This document shows, in pieces, positions 28,052 to 37,293 of a stretch of 64,000 bases of DNA; positions within the stretch are counted from its first letter, which is position 1; every line of letters begins with the position of its first letter. Under the pieces are notes generated by a model. The model searched no databases. It saw only the letters and a program-made list of their open reading frames with translations, and was not told the origin of the DNA. The position numbers were made by a program, and so were the translations under genes. Source of the stretch: Rhodocyclaceae bacterium (GTDB lineage: Bacteria; Pseudomonadota; Gammaproteobacteria; Burkholderiales; Rhodocyclaceae); assembly GCA_019455325.1 (NCBI GenBank), contig JACFMQ010000006.1:124001-188000 (forward strand), read 5' to 3'.

Positions 28052-28534
28052 ATGTACGGGGCGCGCGCATCCTCGGGCTTCACGCTGGTCGAGCTGATAA
28101 CGATCATGGTTCTGATCGGTATCCTCGCAGTGGTGGCCCTGCCGCGCATGGATGGCGTTGATATATTCCGCAGTATGGAATTCCGCGACCGCGCGATGGC
28201 CGCGCTGCGCCACGCGCACAAGACGGCGATCGCCCAGCGGCGCATGGTGTGCGCGGCGTTCGCTGCCGGCAGCGTGACGCTCACCATCGACACGAACAGG
28301 GCGGGGGCGTGCAACAACACCCCGCTGGCGATCCCAGGCAGTCCCGGTAATGCGGTGGTCGGCAACGGCGCCAAGGCCGTGTTCTCGGCAGTGCCACCGG
28401 ACCTCTTCTTCCAGCCCGACGGCCGGGTGACGACGGACGTCGCCGGTATCGCGCTCGCCGGGGTCGCTGTCGAAGTGGACGGCCTGGGCCTCCGCGTTGT
28501 CGGCAGCACGGGGTTCATCGGTGATGCGATATAA
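28052..28534 (+). CDS. mshC: MSHA minor prepilin, MshC-like
   Basis: 160 residues. The prepilin signature is ASSG|FTLVEL with a hydrophobic helix ITIMVLIGILAVVALP. The mature domain has two cysteines (VCAAF and GACNN). Starts three bases after mshQ. Minor pilins of this set form the tip complex that primes assembly. The assignment to MshC rather than another minor pilin is by order. Confidence 0.85.
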   Translation: MYGARASSGFTLVELITIMVLIGILAVVALPRMDGVDIFRSMEFRDRAMAALRHAHKTAIAQRRMVCAAFAAGSVTLTIDTNRAGACNNTPLAIPGSPGNAVVGNGAKAVFSAVPPDLFFQPDGRVTTDVAGIALAGVAVEVDGLGLRVVGSTGFIGDAI

Positions 28535-28964
28535 ACGGAACGGAGGCTGGACCCTGGTCGAGTTGATCGTCGCCATCGTGGTCATCGGCGTCGGTCTGGC
28601 CGGCATCGTCTCTGCCTTCTCGGCGGCGGTTCGCGGCTCGGCCGATCCGCTGGTGCGTAAGCAGTTGATCAGCTTGGCCGAGGGCATGATCGATGAGGTC
28701 GCGCAGAAACCCTGGACGGCCGGCCCCGGCAACATCGCCGGCTGCAACCGCAGCAACGCCGACGATCTTCTCGACTATCATGGCTACAACCAAGGCGTCT
28801 GTACGCCGGACGGTATAGGGGTGGCGGACCTGAACGGCTATGCGGTTGCCGTTCAGGTCGTGGACGTGCCGAACTGGCAGGGCATCGCGGCCCGGCAGAT
28901 TACCGTCACCGCCAGCCGAGGTAACGAGCTGTTCGCGCTCACCACTTGGCGTACGCTCCCATGA
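28524..28964 (+). CDS. mshD: MSHA minor prepilin, MshD-like
   Basis: 146 residues. Cleavage site KRNGG|WTLVEL; Trp at the first mature position is uncommon (Phe or Met is usual). Hydrophobic helix IVAIVVIGVGLAGIVSAFS. Two cysteines (AGCNRS and GVCTP). The ATG lies inside the end of mshC (an 11-base overlap), and the stop overlaps the ATG of the next gene (ATGA), showing tight translational coupling. Confidence 0.85.
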   Translation: MRYKRNGGWTLVELIVAIVVIGVGLAGIVSAFSAAVRGSADPLVRKQLISLAEGMIDEVAQKPWTAGPGNIAGCNRSNADDLLDYHGYNQGVCTPDGIGVADLNGYAVAVQVVDVPNWQGIAARQITVTASRGNELFALTTWRTLP

Positions 28965-29830
28965 AGCGGCACACTGCAGGATTCACGCTGGTCGAACTGG
29001 TCATCGTCATCGTCGTGCTCGGCGTGCTGGCCAGCGGTTTCATGGCTTTCTTCCGGCCCCTGATCGACGGCTATTTCGACGCCCGTCGCCGGGCCGACCT
29101 GACCGACATCGCAGATACCGCGCTGCGCCGGGTGGCGCAGGACGTGCGGCGAGCCGTGCCCAATTCGCTGAACCTCATCGACGCAACGACCGTCGGCGAC
29201 GGCTCTGCCTGCCTGCAACTGGTGCCGACGGTGGGCGGTGGCCGCTATCGCAAAGGCATCGACCTGACCAACGATGACGCGACCTGCCCCGGTGCCGGCG
29301 ATTGCGCCGCCTTCCCCGATGCGTCGGCCCTGGCCAGTGCGGTCGTGACCTTCGACGTGCTGCTGGCGCGCTTCAGCGGCGCACAGGCCGCTCTACAGGG
29401 CGGCAATGTCATCGTCGTCAACAACCAGAACGGCAACGACGTCTATGACGGGTCGAGCCGCGCCACGGTGACAGCCGTCGCTCCGGTGCCGAAGGCAGCG
29501 TTCGGGATGCAGCGGGTGACGCTGTCGCGCAACCCGATGGCCGGCGGTTACGACGGCGGGAGCTTCCAAGTGGTGGCAGCGGGCGAGCCGTCGGTGGTCT
29601 ACACCTGCACGAACGGTCGCCTGCGGCGGTCGGTGGGAGCTTTTGCCAGAGCGGCAGCCTGCCCGGCGGGTGGCGACGTGCTGGCAACCGACGTCCTCTC
29701 CTGCGAATTCCTCTACCAGGCCAACATGGGCGGGGAGCAGAGCGGGTACCTCTGGATGACCCTCGCACTCGGGCGCGGCGGCGAGGCGATCTCGCTCGCG
29801 CACGGCGTGCACGTGGACAACGTGCCATGA
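28961..29830 (+). CDS. mshO: MSHA minor prepilin, MshO-like
   Basis: 289 residues. Prepilin site HTAG|FTLVEL then VIVIVVLGVLASGFMAFF. It is the largest minor pilin of the cluster, as expected for MshO (GspJ/PilW-like), with a beta-rich mature domain and cysteines near residues 87, 107, 113, 229, 243 and 255. Overlaps mshD and mshP by four bases each. Confidence 0.87.
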   Translation: MKRHTAGFTLVELVIVIVVLGVLASGFMAFFRPLIDGYFDARRRADLTDIADTALRRVAQDVRRAVPNSLNLIDATTVGDGSACLQLVPTVGGGRYRKGIDLTNDDATCPGAGDCAAFPDASALASAVVTFDVLLARFSGAQAALQGGNVIVVNNQNGNDVYDGSSRATVTAVAPVPKAAFGMQRVTLSRNPMAGGYDGGSFQVVAAGEPSVVYTCTNGRLRRSVGAFARAAACPAGGDVLATDVLSCEFLYQANMGGEQSGYLWMTLALGRGGEAISLAHGVHVDNVP

Positions 29831-30327
29831 GGCGGACCCCTTTTCGCTCCGGGCAGCGCGGCCTCGGCATGGTGGCCGCCATCGTCGTCCTGGTCATCCT
29901 GGCGGCGCTGGCCGGTGCCATCGTCGCCCTCGGCGCCGGGCAGCAGTCGTCGTCGGCGCAGGACATGGCGGCGGCGAGGGCTTGGCAGGCGGCGAGGGCG
30001 GGCAACGAATGGGGGCTGTTCATGGCGCTCAACGACGTGGACTGGGCAGGTCCGAATACCCAGTGCTCGACGGGCGCCCGGAACCAAGCGCTGAACCTGA
30101 CGGCGAACACCGGTTTCAACGTGCTGGTGTGCTGCGTGGCGAGCGCTTACAACGAGGGCGAGAGTTCGCCGGGCGTCGTCCGCACGGTCCGCCTCTACAC
30201 GATCACGGCTGTCGCCTGCAATGCGGCTGCCTGCGGCGGGTGCGGGGGCGTGGACGCGGCTGCCGGCGGCGCGCCGAACTACGTCGAGCGCACGCGCGTG
30301 GTCCTCGCCGGAGATACGGGCAGTTGA
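29827..30327 (+). CDS. mshP: MSHA minor pilin-like protein, MshP
   Basis: 166 residues. N-terminus RGLGMVAAIVVLVILAALAGA is a PilX/GspK-like hydrophobic helix without the Glu5 of ordinary pilins. The mature part is unusually rich in Cys (CC, and CNAAACGGCGG). ATGA overlap with mshO. A gap of 170 bases then separates it from mshI and may contain a promoter; I see no gene there. Confidence 0.82.
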   Translation: MRRTPFRSGQRGLGMVAAIVVLVILAALAGAIVALGAGQQSSSAQDMAAARAWQAARAGNEWGLFMALNDVDWAGPNTQCSTGARNQALNLTANTGFNVLVCCVASAYNEGESSPGVVRTVRLYTITAVACNAAACGGCGGVDAAAGGAPNYVERTRVVLAGDTGS

Positions 30328-30497
30328 GCCGGCTGCGCCGTCTTCCATGCCGGCAGGGCGTGCCAATGCAGGAGGGCGCCGTCGTCGACGGATGATGCCC
30401 TCCGCCACTGGCCGGCGCGGTAACGTAGTAATATTCCGGGTTGCGAGCGCCGATGGCCACAGAGCCGCCGGTCAACAGCGGACAATAGGGGGAAGCA

Positions 30498-31433
30498 TTG
30501 CGGTTTTCGTCGAGAGGCGGTCGATCGGACCAGGGCTGGATGGCGGTGCTGCCGTTCGGCGATCGCATCGATCTCGCGCAGGTGCTGCGCGATGCCAGCG
30601 GCAGACCCGCCGCCCTCGGCTTCGAGTCCGTCCGCGTCACCGGCTCCGTCGAGGCCTCGCTCGCTGCGCTGCGCGCGGCGCGCAAGCTCGGCGCCCAGTC
30701 CTGCACCACTCTGCTCCAGCCCGGCCAGTACCAGATCGTGCAGCTCGATGCGCCCGAGGTGCCGCCGGAGGAGCGGGTCGAGGCCCTGCGCTGGCAGCTC
30801 AAGGGCATCGTCGATTTCCCCGTGGACGGCGCCAGCATCGGCGTCGTCGACATTCCCATGGAGAGCGGCGCCGGCCGCAAGGCGTCCGTCTTCGCGGTGG
30901 CGGCTGGGGCCGGCGTCATCGGACCGCTGATGCGCCAGTTCGACGAGGCCAGGGTGCCGCTGCGGGCGATCGATATTCCCGAGTTCGCGCAGCGGAACGT
31001 CGCCGCCCTGTTCGAGGAGGAGAACCGGGGGCTGGGCTTCCTCTATTTCGACGGCCGGGGCGGCCTGCTCACCATCACCTACCGCGGCGAGCTGTACGCG
31101 ATGCGGCGGATCGAGATTTCGGCGCGGCAGATGATGGACGCGGAGCGGCGTCCGCAACTGCTGGAGCGGGTGATGCTGGAACTGCAGCGCACGCTGGACA
31201 ACTTCGACCGCCAGTACAGCTTCATCTCGGTGTCGGGCATGGTGGTGGCGAGCGCGCCGGAGGTGCCGGAGCTTCTGCCCTACCTGGCCGAGAATCTCTA
31301 CGTGCCGGTGCGGGCGATGGATCTCGCCGCCGTCTGCGACCTGTCCCGGGTGCCTGAACTGAGCGATGCCGCCCGGCAGGCGGAGTGCCTGCCGGCGCTC
31401 GGCGCGGCCCTGCGTTCCTCGGAGGCGACGTGA
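30498..31433 (+). CDS. mshI: MSHA biogenesis protein MshI (PilM-like)
   Basis: 311 residues from a TTG preceded by an AGGGGGAAG ribosome site. It is soluble and of the actin-like PilM fold type: LLQPGQYQIVQLDAP, the EALRWQLKGIVDFPVDG block and the GLGFLYFDGRGGLLTITYRGE strand pair. It would sit on the cytoplasmic side and hold the PilN-like protein encoded next. The stop overlaps the next GTG start. Confidence 0.85.
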   Translation: MRFSSRGGRSDQGWMAVLPFGDRIDLAQVLRDASGRPAALGFESVRVTGSVEASLAALRAARKLGAQSCTTLLQPGQYQIVQLDAPEVPPEERVEALRWQLKGIVDFPVDGASIGVVDIPMESGAGRKASVFAVAAGAGVIGPLMRQFDEARVPLRAIDIPEFAQRNVAALFEEENRGLGFLYFDGRGGLLTITYRGELYAMRRIEISARQMMDAERRPQLLERVMLELQRTLDNFDRQYSFISVSGMVVASAPEVPELLPYLAENLYVPVRAMDLAAVCDLSRVPELSDAARQAECLPALGAALRSSEAT

Positions 31434-32164
31434 GCCAGGACATCAATCTGCTGAACCCGGCATTGCGGCCGAAGCGGGATCTGCTGTGCTTCCGCAACGT
31501 GGCGGCAGCGACCGGGGCAGCGCTTCTGCTCGTCGTCGTCGGTGCGGCGGTGGCGCAGTGGCGGCTTGCCGAGGGCGCGCGCGAGCAGGTCGCCGTCGCC
31601 GGGCAACTGACACAGGCGCGGCAGGCGACACAGTCGATGCAATCGGCGCTGGCGGGGCGCAAGAGCGATGCCTCGCTGGACAAGGCGCTGGAGCGGGCCG
31701 AGGCAGAGGTGGCACAGCGCCGGGAGTCGCTCGATCTGGCGCGCGGCCTGGCGGCCGCGCCGGGCGGCGTGGCCGAGGCCATGCTCGGCTTTTCCCGGCA
31801 GCGGCTGGAAGGTCTGTGGCTGACCGGCTTCGGCATCGGCCCCGGCGGCTTCGACCTGCGCGGCCGCGTACTGGACCCCTTGCTGCTGCCGGTCTACATC
31901 CGTCGGCTCAACGGTGAACCGGCGTTCCGCGGCCGGCGCTTCGCCGCGCTCGACATGACGGGGGTGGAGGCCGGCACGCCACTGTCGCCGCCCGTGCCGA
32001 CGTCGCCGGCCGCACCGGCGGCGCCGACGCTCGCCGCCGGTGCCGGTATCGGTGCCGCGCCCGCGCCGGGCGCCGCCGGGCCGGTGGCCGCGGTGCGTTT
32101 CGTCGAGTTCTCGCTGCGCGCCTCCTTGCCGCCGCCGGCGGAGCCGGCCGGGAGGGCGCCATGA
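31430..32164 (+). CDS. PilN-like MSHA inner-membrane protein
   Basis: 244 residues. The start DINLLNPALRPKRD matches the N-terminal peptide by which PilN-type proteins bind PilM. One membrane helix follows (residues 26-45), then a coiled coil and a small beta domain, with a Pro/Ala linker near residue 190. GTG start chosen by the GTGA overlap with mshI. In some MSHA loci this function is part of MshI or carries no separate name. Confidence 0.8.
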   Translation: MSQDINLLNPALRPKRDLLCFRNVAAATGAALLLVVVGAAVAQWRLAEGAREQVAVAGQLTQARQATQSMQSALAGRKSDASLDKALERAEAEVAQRRESLDLARGLAAAPGGVAEAMLGFSRQRLEGLWLTGFGIGPGGFDLRGRVLDPLLLPVYIRRLNGEPAFRGRRFAALDMTGVEAGTPLSPPVPTSPAAPAAPTLAAGAGIGAAPAPGAAGPVAAVRFVEFSLRASLPPPAEPAGRAP

Positions 32165-32928
32165 AGGCGCTGCGGCAGGGCTGGCGGACTCTGGCGGAGC
32201 GCTTCGACGCGCGGGCGCCGCGCGAGCGCATGCTGCTGGCGCTGACGCTGGTCGGCGGGACGCTCCTGCTCGGCAACGCGCTGTTCGTCGATCCGACGCT
32301 GGCCGAATCCCGGGCGCTTCAGCAGCGGATCGAGCAGCAGCGCGCGGAGGCGCGGACGCTGACGGCATCGGTGGCGGACCTCGCGAACCAGGTGCGCAAC
32401 GATCCGGATGCGCCGAAGCGGGAGCGGCTGGCGCGTCTGAGGGCCGAGCTGGCGGGCCTGGATGCGGAGCTGGAGGCGCTGTCCACGAGCTTCGTTCCGC
32501 CCGAAAGGATGAGCGATCTGCTCGAACAATTGCTCGCCGGCTATCCGCGCCTGCGCCTAGTCGGCCTGAAATCGCTGCCGCCGGTCCCGCTGGCGGGAGA
32601 CGGCGTCCTGGCCGGCGGTGTGGCGGCCGTCGTCGATACCCTGCGGGGGGCCATCGGTGGCTCCGGCAGCGGAACGCCGCAGCGCGCCGGGAAGCCGCAG
32701 GGGCAGGAAGCGGGCGCCGCCGAAGAGGCCGCGCTGTTCCGGCACGGCCTCGAACTGGAGGTCGAGGGGAGCTACGCCGATCTGTACGCCTGGCTGGCGC
32801 AGATCGAGGCAGGGCCGCAGAAGATGCTGTGGGGCGACGCTCGTTTCACCGTGATCGAGCATCCCCGCGCGCGCCTCGTGCTGACCGTGCATACCTTGAA
32901 TAAGGGCAGGGCGTGGCTGGCGATATGA
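32161..32928 (+). CDS. mshJ: MSHA biogenesis protein MshJ (PilO-like)
   Basis: 255 residues. One N-terminal membrane helix (about residues 24-41) and a long coiled coil (residues 50-105), then a ferredoxin-like periplasmic domain with GLELEVEGSYADLYAWLAQIE. A Gly/Gln-rich insert lies near residues 155-190. It links the inner-membrane ring to the secretin. Overlaps its neighbours by four bases at each end. Confidence 0.87.
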   Translation: MKALRQGWRTLAERFDARAPRERMLLALTLVGGTLLLGNALFVDPTLAESRALQQRIEQQRAEARTLTASVADLANQVRNDPDAPKRERLARLRAELAGLDAELEALSTSFVPPERMSDLLEQLLAGYPRLRLVGLKSLPPVPLAGDGVLAGGVAAVVDTLRGAIGGSGSGTPQRAGKPQGQEAGAAEEAALFRHGLELEVEGSYADLYAWLAQIEAGPQKMLWGDARFTVIEHPRARLVLTVHTLNKGRAWLAI

Positions 32929-33302
32929 GCGCGCGGCGATCCCTCTTCCTGCTGGCGGCGTGCCTGGTGGCGGCGCCGGCGATGGCCGCCGCCTTGCTGC
33001 CGGGCGACCCGACGCAGCCGCCGGCCGGTTTTTCCGGCGGTGGGGCGGGCGTGGATGCGGTGGCCGGGCTGACGTCGGTCGTGCTGCCGCGCAGCGGCCG
33101 GCCGGTGGCGGTGATCGACGGCGAGCGGGTCGGCCTCGGCGACACGGTGCGCGGCGCCCGCCTGACCCGGGTTTTCGAGAACGGGGTGGTGCTAGAAGGG
33201 CCGGGCGGCGTCGAGCGCCTGTTCCTGACGCCGGACGTGGAAAAGACGATGAAGCCCAACGAGACGAAGGCCGCGGCCCGGCCCGACAGAAAACGGAACT
33301 AG
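32925..33302 (+). CDS. mshK: MSHA biogenesis protein MshK
   Basis: 125 residues. Signal peptide (residues 1-23) and a short periplasmic domain with DPTQPPAGF and the GspC/PilP-like strand SVVLPRSGRPVAVIDGERVGLGD. It probably contacts the secretin MshL, encoded eight bases downstream. ATG fixed by the ATGA overlap with mshJ. Confidence 0.86.
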   Translation: MSARRSLFLLAACLVAAPAMAAALLPGDPTQPPAGFSGGGAGVDAVAGLTSVVLPRSGRPVAVIDGERVGLGDTVRGARLTRVFENGVVLEGPGGVERLFLTPDVEKTMKPNETKAAARPDRKRN

Positions 33303-33309
33303 GAGTCCC

Positions 33310-35091
33310 ATGCGTTTGAAACCCGTTCCCCGTTTCGCGGCCCTGCTGGCTGTCGTGTCCCTGCTGTTCCTCGGCGCCTGTTCGACGCCGGAGCGCCGGC
33401 CGGGGCTGACCTTCGACCGGATCGGCGACGAAGTGCGGGCCGCCGCCACCTCGGGCCGGCCGGTGGACGCCGCCGCCATCGACCAGGCCATGCTGCCGCC
33501 GATCGACCTCGGCGTCGAGCCGGCGGCGCCCGAGCACCGCTTCGACCTGGCGGTCAGCGGCGCGCCGGCGGCGCAGGTGTTCATGGCCATCGTTTCCGGC
33601 ACGCGCTTTTCGATGCTGGTGCCGCCGGACGTGACCGGGCAGATTTCGCTGAACCTGAAGAACGTCACCGTGCGCGAGGCGCTGGAAACGATCCGCGACC
33701 TCTACGGCTACGACTTCACGGTCAAGGGCACGCGCATCTTCATCCAGCCGAACACGCTGCAGACGCGCATCTTCCAGATCAACTACCTGTCGAGCAGCCG
33801 GCAGGGCGTGACCGATACGCGCGTCACTTCCAGTTCGCCGAGCGTCGTCAATCCGAGCGGCAGCACGAACAGCGGCGGCGCCGCGCAGCCCGCTCAGCCC
33901 GTCCAGCAGGCCGGGGCCGGGGAACTGACGACCTCGTCGTCGGACAGCGCGCGCGTGCGGACGCGCAACGAGGCGAATTTCTGGCGCGACCTGAGCGAGG
34001 CGCTGGATACCATCGTCGGCACGGGCGACGGGCGCAGCGTCATCGTCAATGCGCATTCCGGCGTCGTCCTGGTGAAGGCGCTGCCGGCCGACCTGCGCGC
34101 CGTCGAGAAATACCTGAAGGCGACGCAGGTCATCGTCGAACGGCAGGTGATGCTGGAAGCGAAGATCGTCGAGGTGTCGCTTTCCGAGACCTACCAGACC
34201 GGTATCAACTGGGCGCACTTCGGCGGCAACAGCAACCGCTTCGCCTACGGCATGATGGCGCCGGGTACCACGCTCGACACCTCCGGCGCGATCGTCGGCA
34301 ACGCCGGCGGCACGCTGGCGGGCGGCAACTTCCGCGACCTGTCGCCAGGCACGGCGGCGGCGGTTTTGCCGGGCGCGGCCGGCGCGCTGGCGACGAGCGC
34401 GGCCGGCAAGGGCATCTTCGGCCTGGCGCTGCAGACGGCGAACTTCGCCGCGCTGCTCTCCTTCCTCGAAACGCAGGGCGACATGCAGGTGCTCTCCAGC
34501 CCGCGCGTGGCCACCATCAATAACCAGAAGGCGGTGCTCAAGGTCGGCACCGACGACTACTACGTCACCAACATCAGCACGACGACGACGAGCAGCGGCA
34601 CGAGCAACGTGACGACGCCGACGATCACGCTGCAGCCCTTCTTCTCCGGCGTGGCGCTCGACGTGACGCCGCAGATCGACGACGACGGCAACGTGATCCT
34701 GCACGTCCACCCGTCGGTGACCGTCGTTCAGGAGCGGGTCAAGGAGGTGAATCTCGGCTCCCTCGGCGACTTCAGGCTGCCGCTCGCCTCCTCGTCGATC
34801 AACGAGACGGATGCCGTCGTGCGCGTGCAGGACGGCTACATCGTCGCCATCGGCGGCCTGATGAGCCAGGAGCAGGGTCGCGACAACAACGGCCTGCCCG
34901 GCCTGGCGTCGGCCTCCGGCGTCGGCACGCTGTTCGGGCAGCGCGGCAGCGGTTTCCGCAAGCGCGAACTGGTCGTGCTGATCAAGCCGACGATCATCCA
35001 GAACGCGCAGAGCTGGAAGCAGGATCTGCTCGACACGGCCGGCCGCCTCGAAAAGATGGACCCGCGCACGCGGCCGCCGCGCAGCGAATAG
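33310..35091 (+). CDS. mshL: MSHA outer-membrane secretin, lipoprotein
   Basis: 593 residues. A lipobox LLFLGAC places the lipidated Cys at residue 24. Periplasmic N-domains (residues 80-290) carry the STN-like region QVFMAIVSGTRFSMLVPP. The secretin core runs from about residue 290, with VEARQVMLEAKIVEVSL-like VERQVMLEAKIVEVSLSE, QVLSSPRVATINNQKA and IDETDAVVRVQDG-like NETDAVVRVQDGYIVAIGG. A Ser/Thr/Gly-rich linker near residue 175-215. It forms the pilus exit channel. Confidence 0.95.
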   Translation: MRLKPVPRFAALLAVVSLLFLGACSTPERRPGLTFDRIGDEVRAAATSGRPVDAAAIDQAMLPPIDLGVEPAAPEHRFDLAVSGAPAAQVFMAIVSGTRFSMLVPPDVTGQISLNLKNVTVREALETIRDLYGYDFTVKGTRIFIQPNTLQTRIFQINYLSSSRQGVTDTRVTSSSPSVVNPSGSTNSGGAAQPAQPVQQAGAGELTTSSSDSARVRTRNEANFWRDLSEALDTIVGTGDGRSVIVNAHSGVVLVKALPADLRAVEKYLKATQVIVERQVMLEAKIVEVSLSETYQTGINWAHFGGNSNRFAYGMMAPGTTLDTSGAIVGNAGGTLAGGNFRDLSPGTAAAVLPGAAGALATSAAGKGIFGLALQTANFAALLSFLETQGDMQVLSSPRVATINNQKAVLKVGTDDYYVTNISTTTTSSGTSNVTTPTITLQPFFSGVALDVTPQIDDDGNVILHVHPSVTVVQERVKEVNLGSLGDFRLPLASSSINETDAVVRVQDGYIVAIGGLMSQEQGRDNNGLPGLASASGVGTLFGQRGSGFRKRELVVLIKPTIIQNAQSWKQDLLDTAGRLEKMDPRTRPPRSE

Positions 35092-35103
35092 CAGGGCGCG
35101 CCC

Positions 35104-35934
35104 GTGTACCTGCAACACTTCGGCCTCAGCGAGTTCCCCTTCCGCATCACGCCGGACACCGGATTCGCCTTTTCCGCCCAGTCGCATCAGGAGGCGCTCA
35201 ACACGCTGCTCGTCGCGCTGCAGTGCGGCGAGGGCTTCGTCAAGATCACCGGCGAGGTCGGCACCGGCAAGACGCTGCTCTGCCGGCGCCTGCTGCAGAC
35301 CCTCGGCGACGGCGGCGCGGTCACCGCCTACCTGCCGAATCCGTACCTGGACCCGGACACGCTGCTGCGCGCCCTGGCCGAGGAACTGCAGCTCGGCGAC
35401 GCCGACGGCCTGGACCAGTTCCACCTGCTGAAGAGAATCAACCTCGGGCTGCTCGACCATGCCCGCCAGGGGCGGCGGGTCGTGCTCTGCATCGACGAGG
35501 CGCAGGCCATGCCGCTGCCGACGCTGGAGGCGCTGCGCCTGGTGTCGAACCTGGAGACCGAGAAGCGCAAGCTGTTGCAGATCGTCCTCTTCGGCCAGCC
35601 CGAGCTCGACGAGAAGCTTGCCGATCCCTCGGTGCGCCAGTTGCTGCAGCGGATCGGTTTCCATCACCGGCTGTCCGGCCTCGGCCGCGCGGAGGTGGCG
35701 CTCTATCTGCAGCACCGCCTGCGCGTTGCCGGCTACCGCGGCGAGCCGATGTTCAGCGACGGCGCCGTGCGCGCCCTGCGCCGCGCCTCGCGCGGCACGC
35801 CGCGGCTGATCAACATCCTCGCGCACAAGTCGCTGCTTTCCGCCTTCGGCGAAGGGCGTCAGTCGGTGCGCCGCCGCCACGTGCGCGGCGCGGCGCGCGA
35901 TACCGAGGGCGCGGGCTCGCCCGGCTGGTGGTAG
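35104..35934 (+). CDS. mshM: MSHA-associated AAA+ ATPase MshM (ExeA-like)
   Basis: 276 residues from GTG. N-terminal YLQHFGLSEFPFRITPD is the ExeA/GspA signature. Walker A is GEVGTGKTLL near residue 50 and Walker B LCIDEAQAM near 130. ExeA-type ATPases help insert or assemble the secretin through the wall. Lies between mshL and mshN, its usual place. Confidence 0.93.
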   Translation: MYLQHFGLSEFPFRITPDTGFAFSAQSHQEALNTLLVALQCGEGFVKITGEVGTGKTLLCRRLLQTLGDGGAVTAYLPNPYLDPDTLLRALAEELQLGDADGLDQFHLLKRINLGLLDHARQGRRVVLCIDEAQAMPLPTLEALRLVSNLETEKRKLLQIVLFGQPELDEKLADPSVRQLLQRIGFHHRLSGLGRAEVALYLQHRLRVAGYRGEPMFSDGAVRALRRASRGTPRLINILAHKSLLSAFGEGRQSVRRRHVRGAARDTEGAGSPGWW

Positions 35935-35947
35935 AGAGAGACGCAAG

Positions 35948-37135
35948 ATGAGCCTGATCAACCAGATGCTGAAGGACCTCGACGCCAGGCACGCCGCCGA
36001 GGCCCGCAAGGGGCTGCACCGCGAGGTGCGCGCCCTGCCGGCGGCGCCTGCCGGCGGCGGCTGGCGTCGTCTTTTCGTGGGCGGCGCGGCGCTGCTTCTC
36101 GCTGCCGGCGGTGGCTGGCTGGCCTATGAGCGCTTCGGCTCAGGTTTCGATACGGCCGAGGCGTCGGCGCCGATCGCGGCGGCCGTGCCGGCGCCCGTCG
36201 CGCTGCCACCGGCCGGCGAAGGCGCGGAGGGCGCATCGGAAGCGCCGGGGCTGCCGCCTTCGGCCGCCGTTCCGGCCTGGCCGGCGCCGGCGGACATGCC
36301 GCCGCCTGTCGTACCCGCCGCGCCGGTCGTCCCTGCACCGGCCGTTTCGCCCCCCGCCCCGGCCGCGCCCGTGGCGGCTCCGTCTCCGCCGGCGCGAGTC
36401 GCAGAGCCGTCGCCTGCTCCGGCCGCCCCGGCAACGCCGGCCGTCGCGCCGGCTGCCCCGGGCGCGCAGCCGGCAGCACCGGCGGCTGTGCGCGCCCCCG
36501 CTGCGGCGCCGGCCTCGCCAGTTCCGGCACCGACGGCCGCCGGCGTCGTCGAGAAGCGGCCGCCGGCGAAGAGCGTGCGCGAGCAGGCCGATGCGGACCA
36601 TCAACGCGCCGTCGCGCTGGTCACCGGCGGTCGTCCGGCGGAGGCGGTCGACCTCCTGCTCGACGTCCTGCGCCGGGATGGCGGCCACGTGTCGTCGCGC
36701 CAACTGCTCGCCCGCCTGCTCGTCGATCTGGGGCGGCGCGACGAGGCGCTGGCGCTCCTCGTCGAGGGGCTTGCTGCGCAGCCGGGGCAGATCCAGTGGG
36801 CGATGAGCGCGGCGCGCCTGCTCGTCGATCGCGGCGACCCGGGGGCGGCGGCCGGCATCCTGCAGGGATCGCTGCCGTTCGCCTCGGCGAACGCCGACTA
36901 TCTTGGCTTCGCCGGCTACCTCGCGCACCGCCTCGACCGTCATCAGGCGGCGGTCGAGCATTACCGTGCGGCGGCCCGCATCGCGCCCGGCGACGGCCGC
37001 TGGTGGCTCGGCCTCGGGCTTGCGCTGGAGGCCGGGCAGCACGCCGCCGAGGCGCGCGAAGCCTTTCTGCGCGCGCGCCAGAGCGGCTCGCTGAACGCCG
37101 ATCTGGCCGCGCTCGTTGATCAGAAGCTGCGCTGA
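35948..37135 (+). CDS. mshN: MSHA biogenesis TPR protein MshN
   Basis: 395 residues. Starts with SLINQMLKDLDAR, the recognisable MshN N-terminus, then one membrane helix (residues 37-55). A long Pro/Ala-rich spacer (about residues 75-200) would cross the periplasm or wall. Tetratricopeptide repeats fill residues 215-390. Last gene of the pilus cluster. Confidence 0.93.
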   Translation: MSLINQMLKDLDARHAAEARKGLHREVRALPAAPAGGGWRRLFVGGAALLLAAGGGWLAYERFGSGFDTAEASAPIAAAVPAPVALPPAGEGAEGASEAPGLPPSAAVPAWPAPADMPPPVVPAAPVVPAPAVSPPAPAAPVAAPSPPARVAEPSPAPAAPATPAVAPAAPGAQPAAPAAVRAPAAAPASPVPAPTAAGVVEKRPPAKSVREQADADHQRAVALVTGGRPAEAVDLLLDVLRRDGGHVSSRQLLARLLVDLGRRDEALALLVEGLAAQPGQIQWAMSAARLLVDRGDPGAAAGILQGSLPFASANADYLGFAGYLAHRLDRHQAAVEHYRAAARIAPGDGRWWLGLGLALEAGQHAAEAREAFLRARQSGSLNADLAALVDQKLR

Positions 37136-37144
37136 GGAGGGTGG

Positions 37145-37278
37145 AACGTCCACCGCAGAGACGCAGAGGCGCAGAGATTCGCAGAGGAAACCAAAGCAGG
37201 AATGGCTCACCCGATGGGTCTTCCGTTTCTGATTTTCTCTGCGTCCCTCTGCGCCTCTGCGTCTCTGCGGTGGACGTT
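37145..37278. repeat. Long inverted-repeat element, copy 2
   Basis: Arms 37145-37176 and 37247-37278 are 32-base inverted complements with no mismatch that I can see. The left arm is base-for-base the same as in copy 1 (9897-9928). The loop is about 70 bases and unrelated to that of copy 1. It lies where mshN (+) and comF (-) converge, the same context as copy 1. Confidence 0.92.
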
Positions 37279-37293
37279 AGCCTTTTCCCTATT

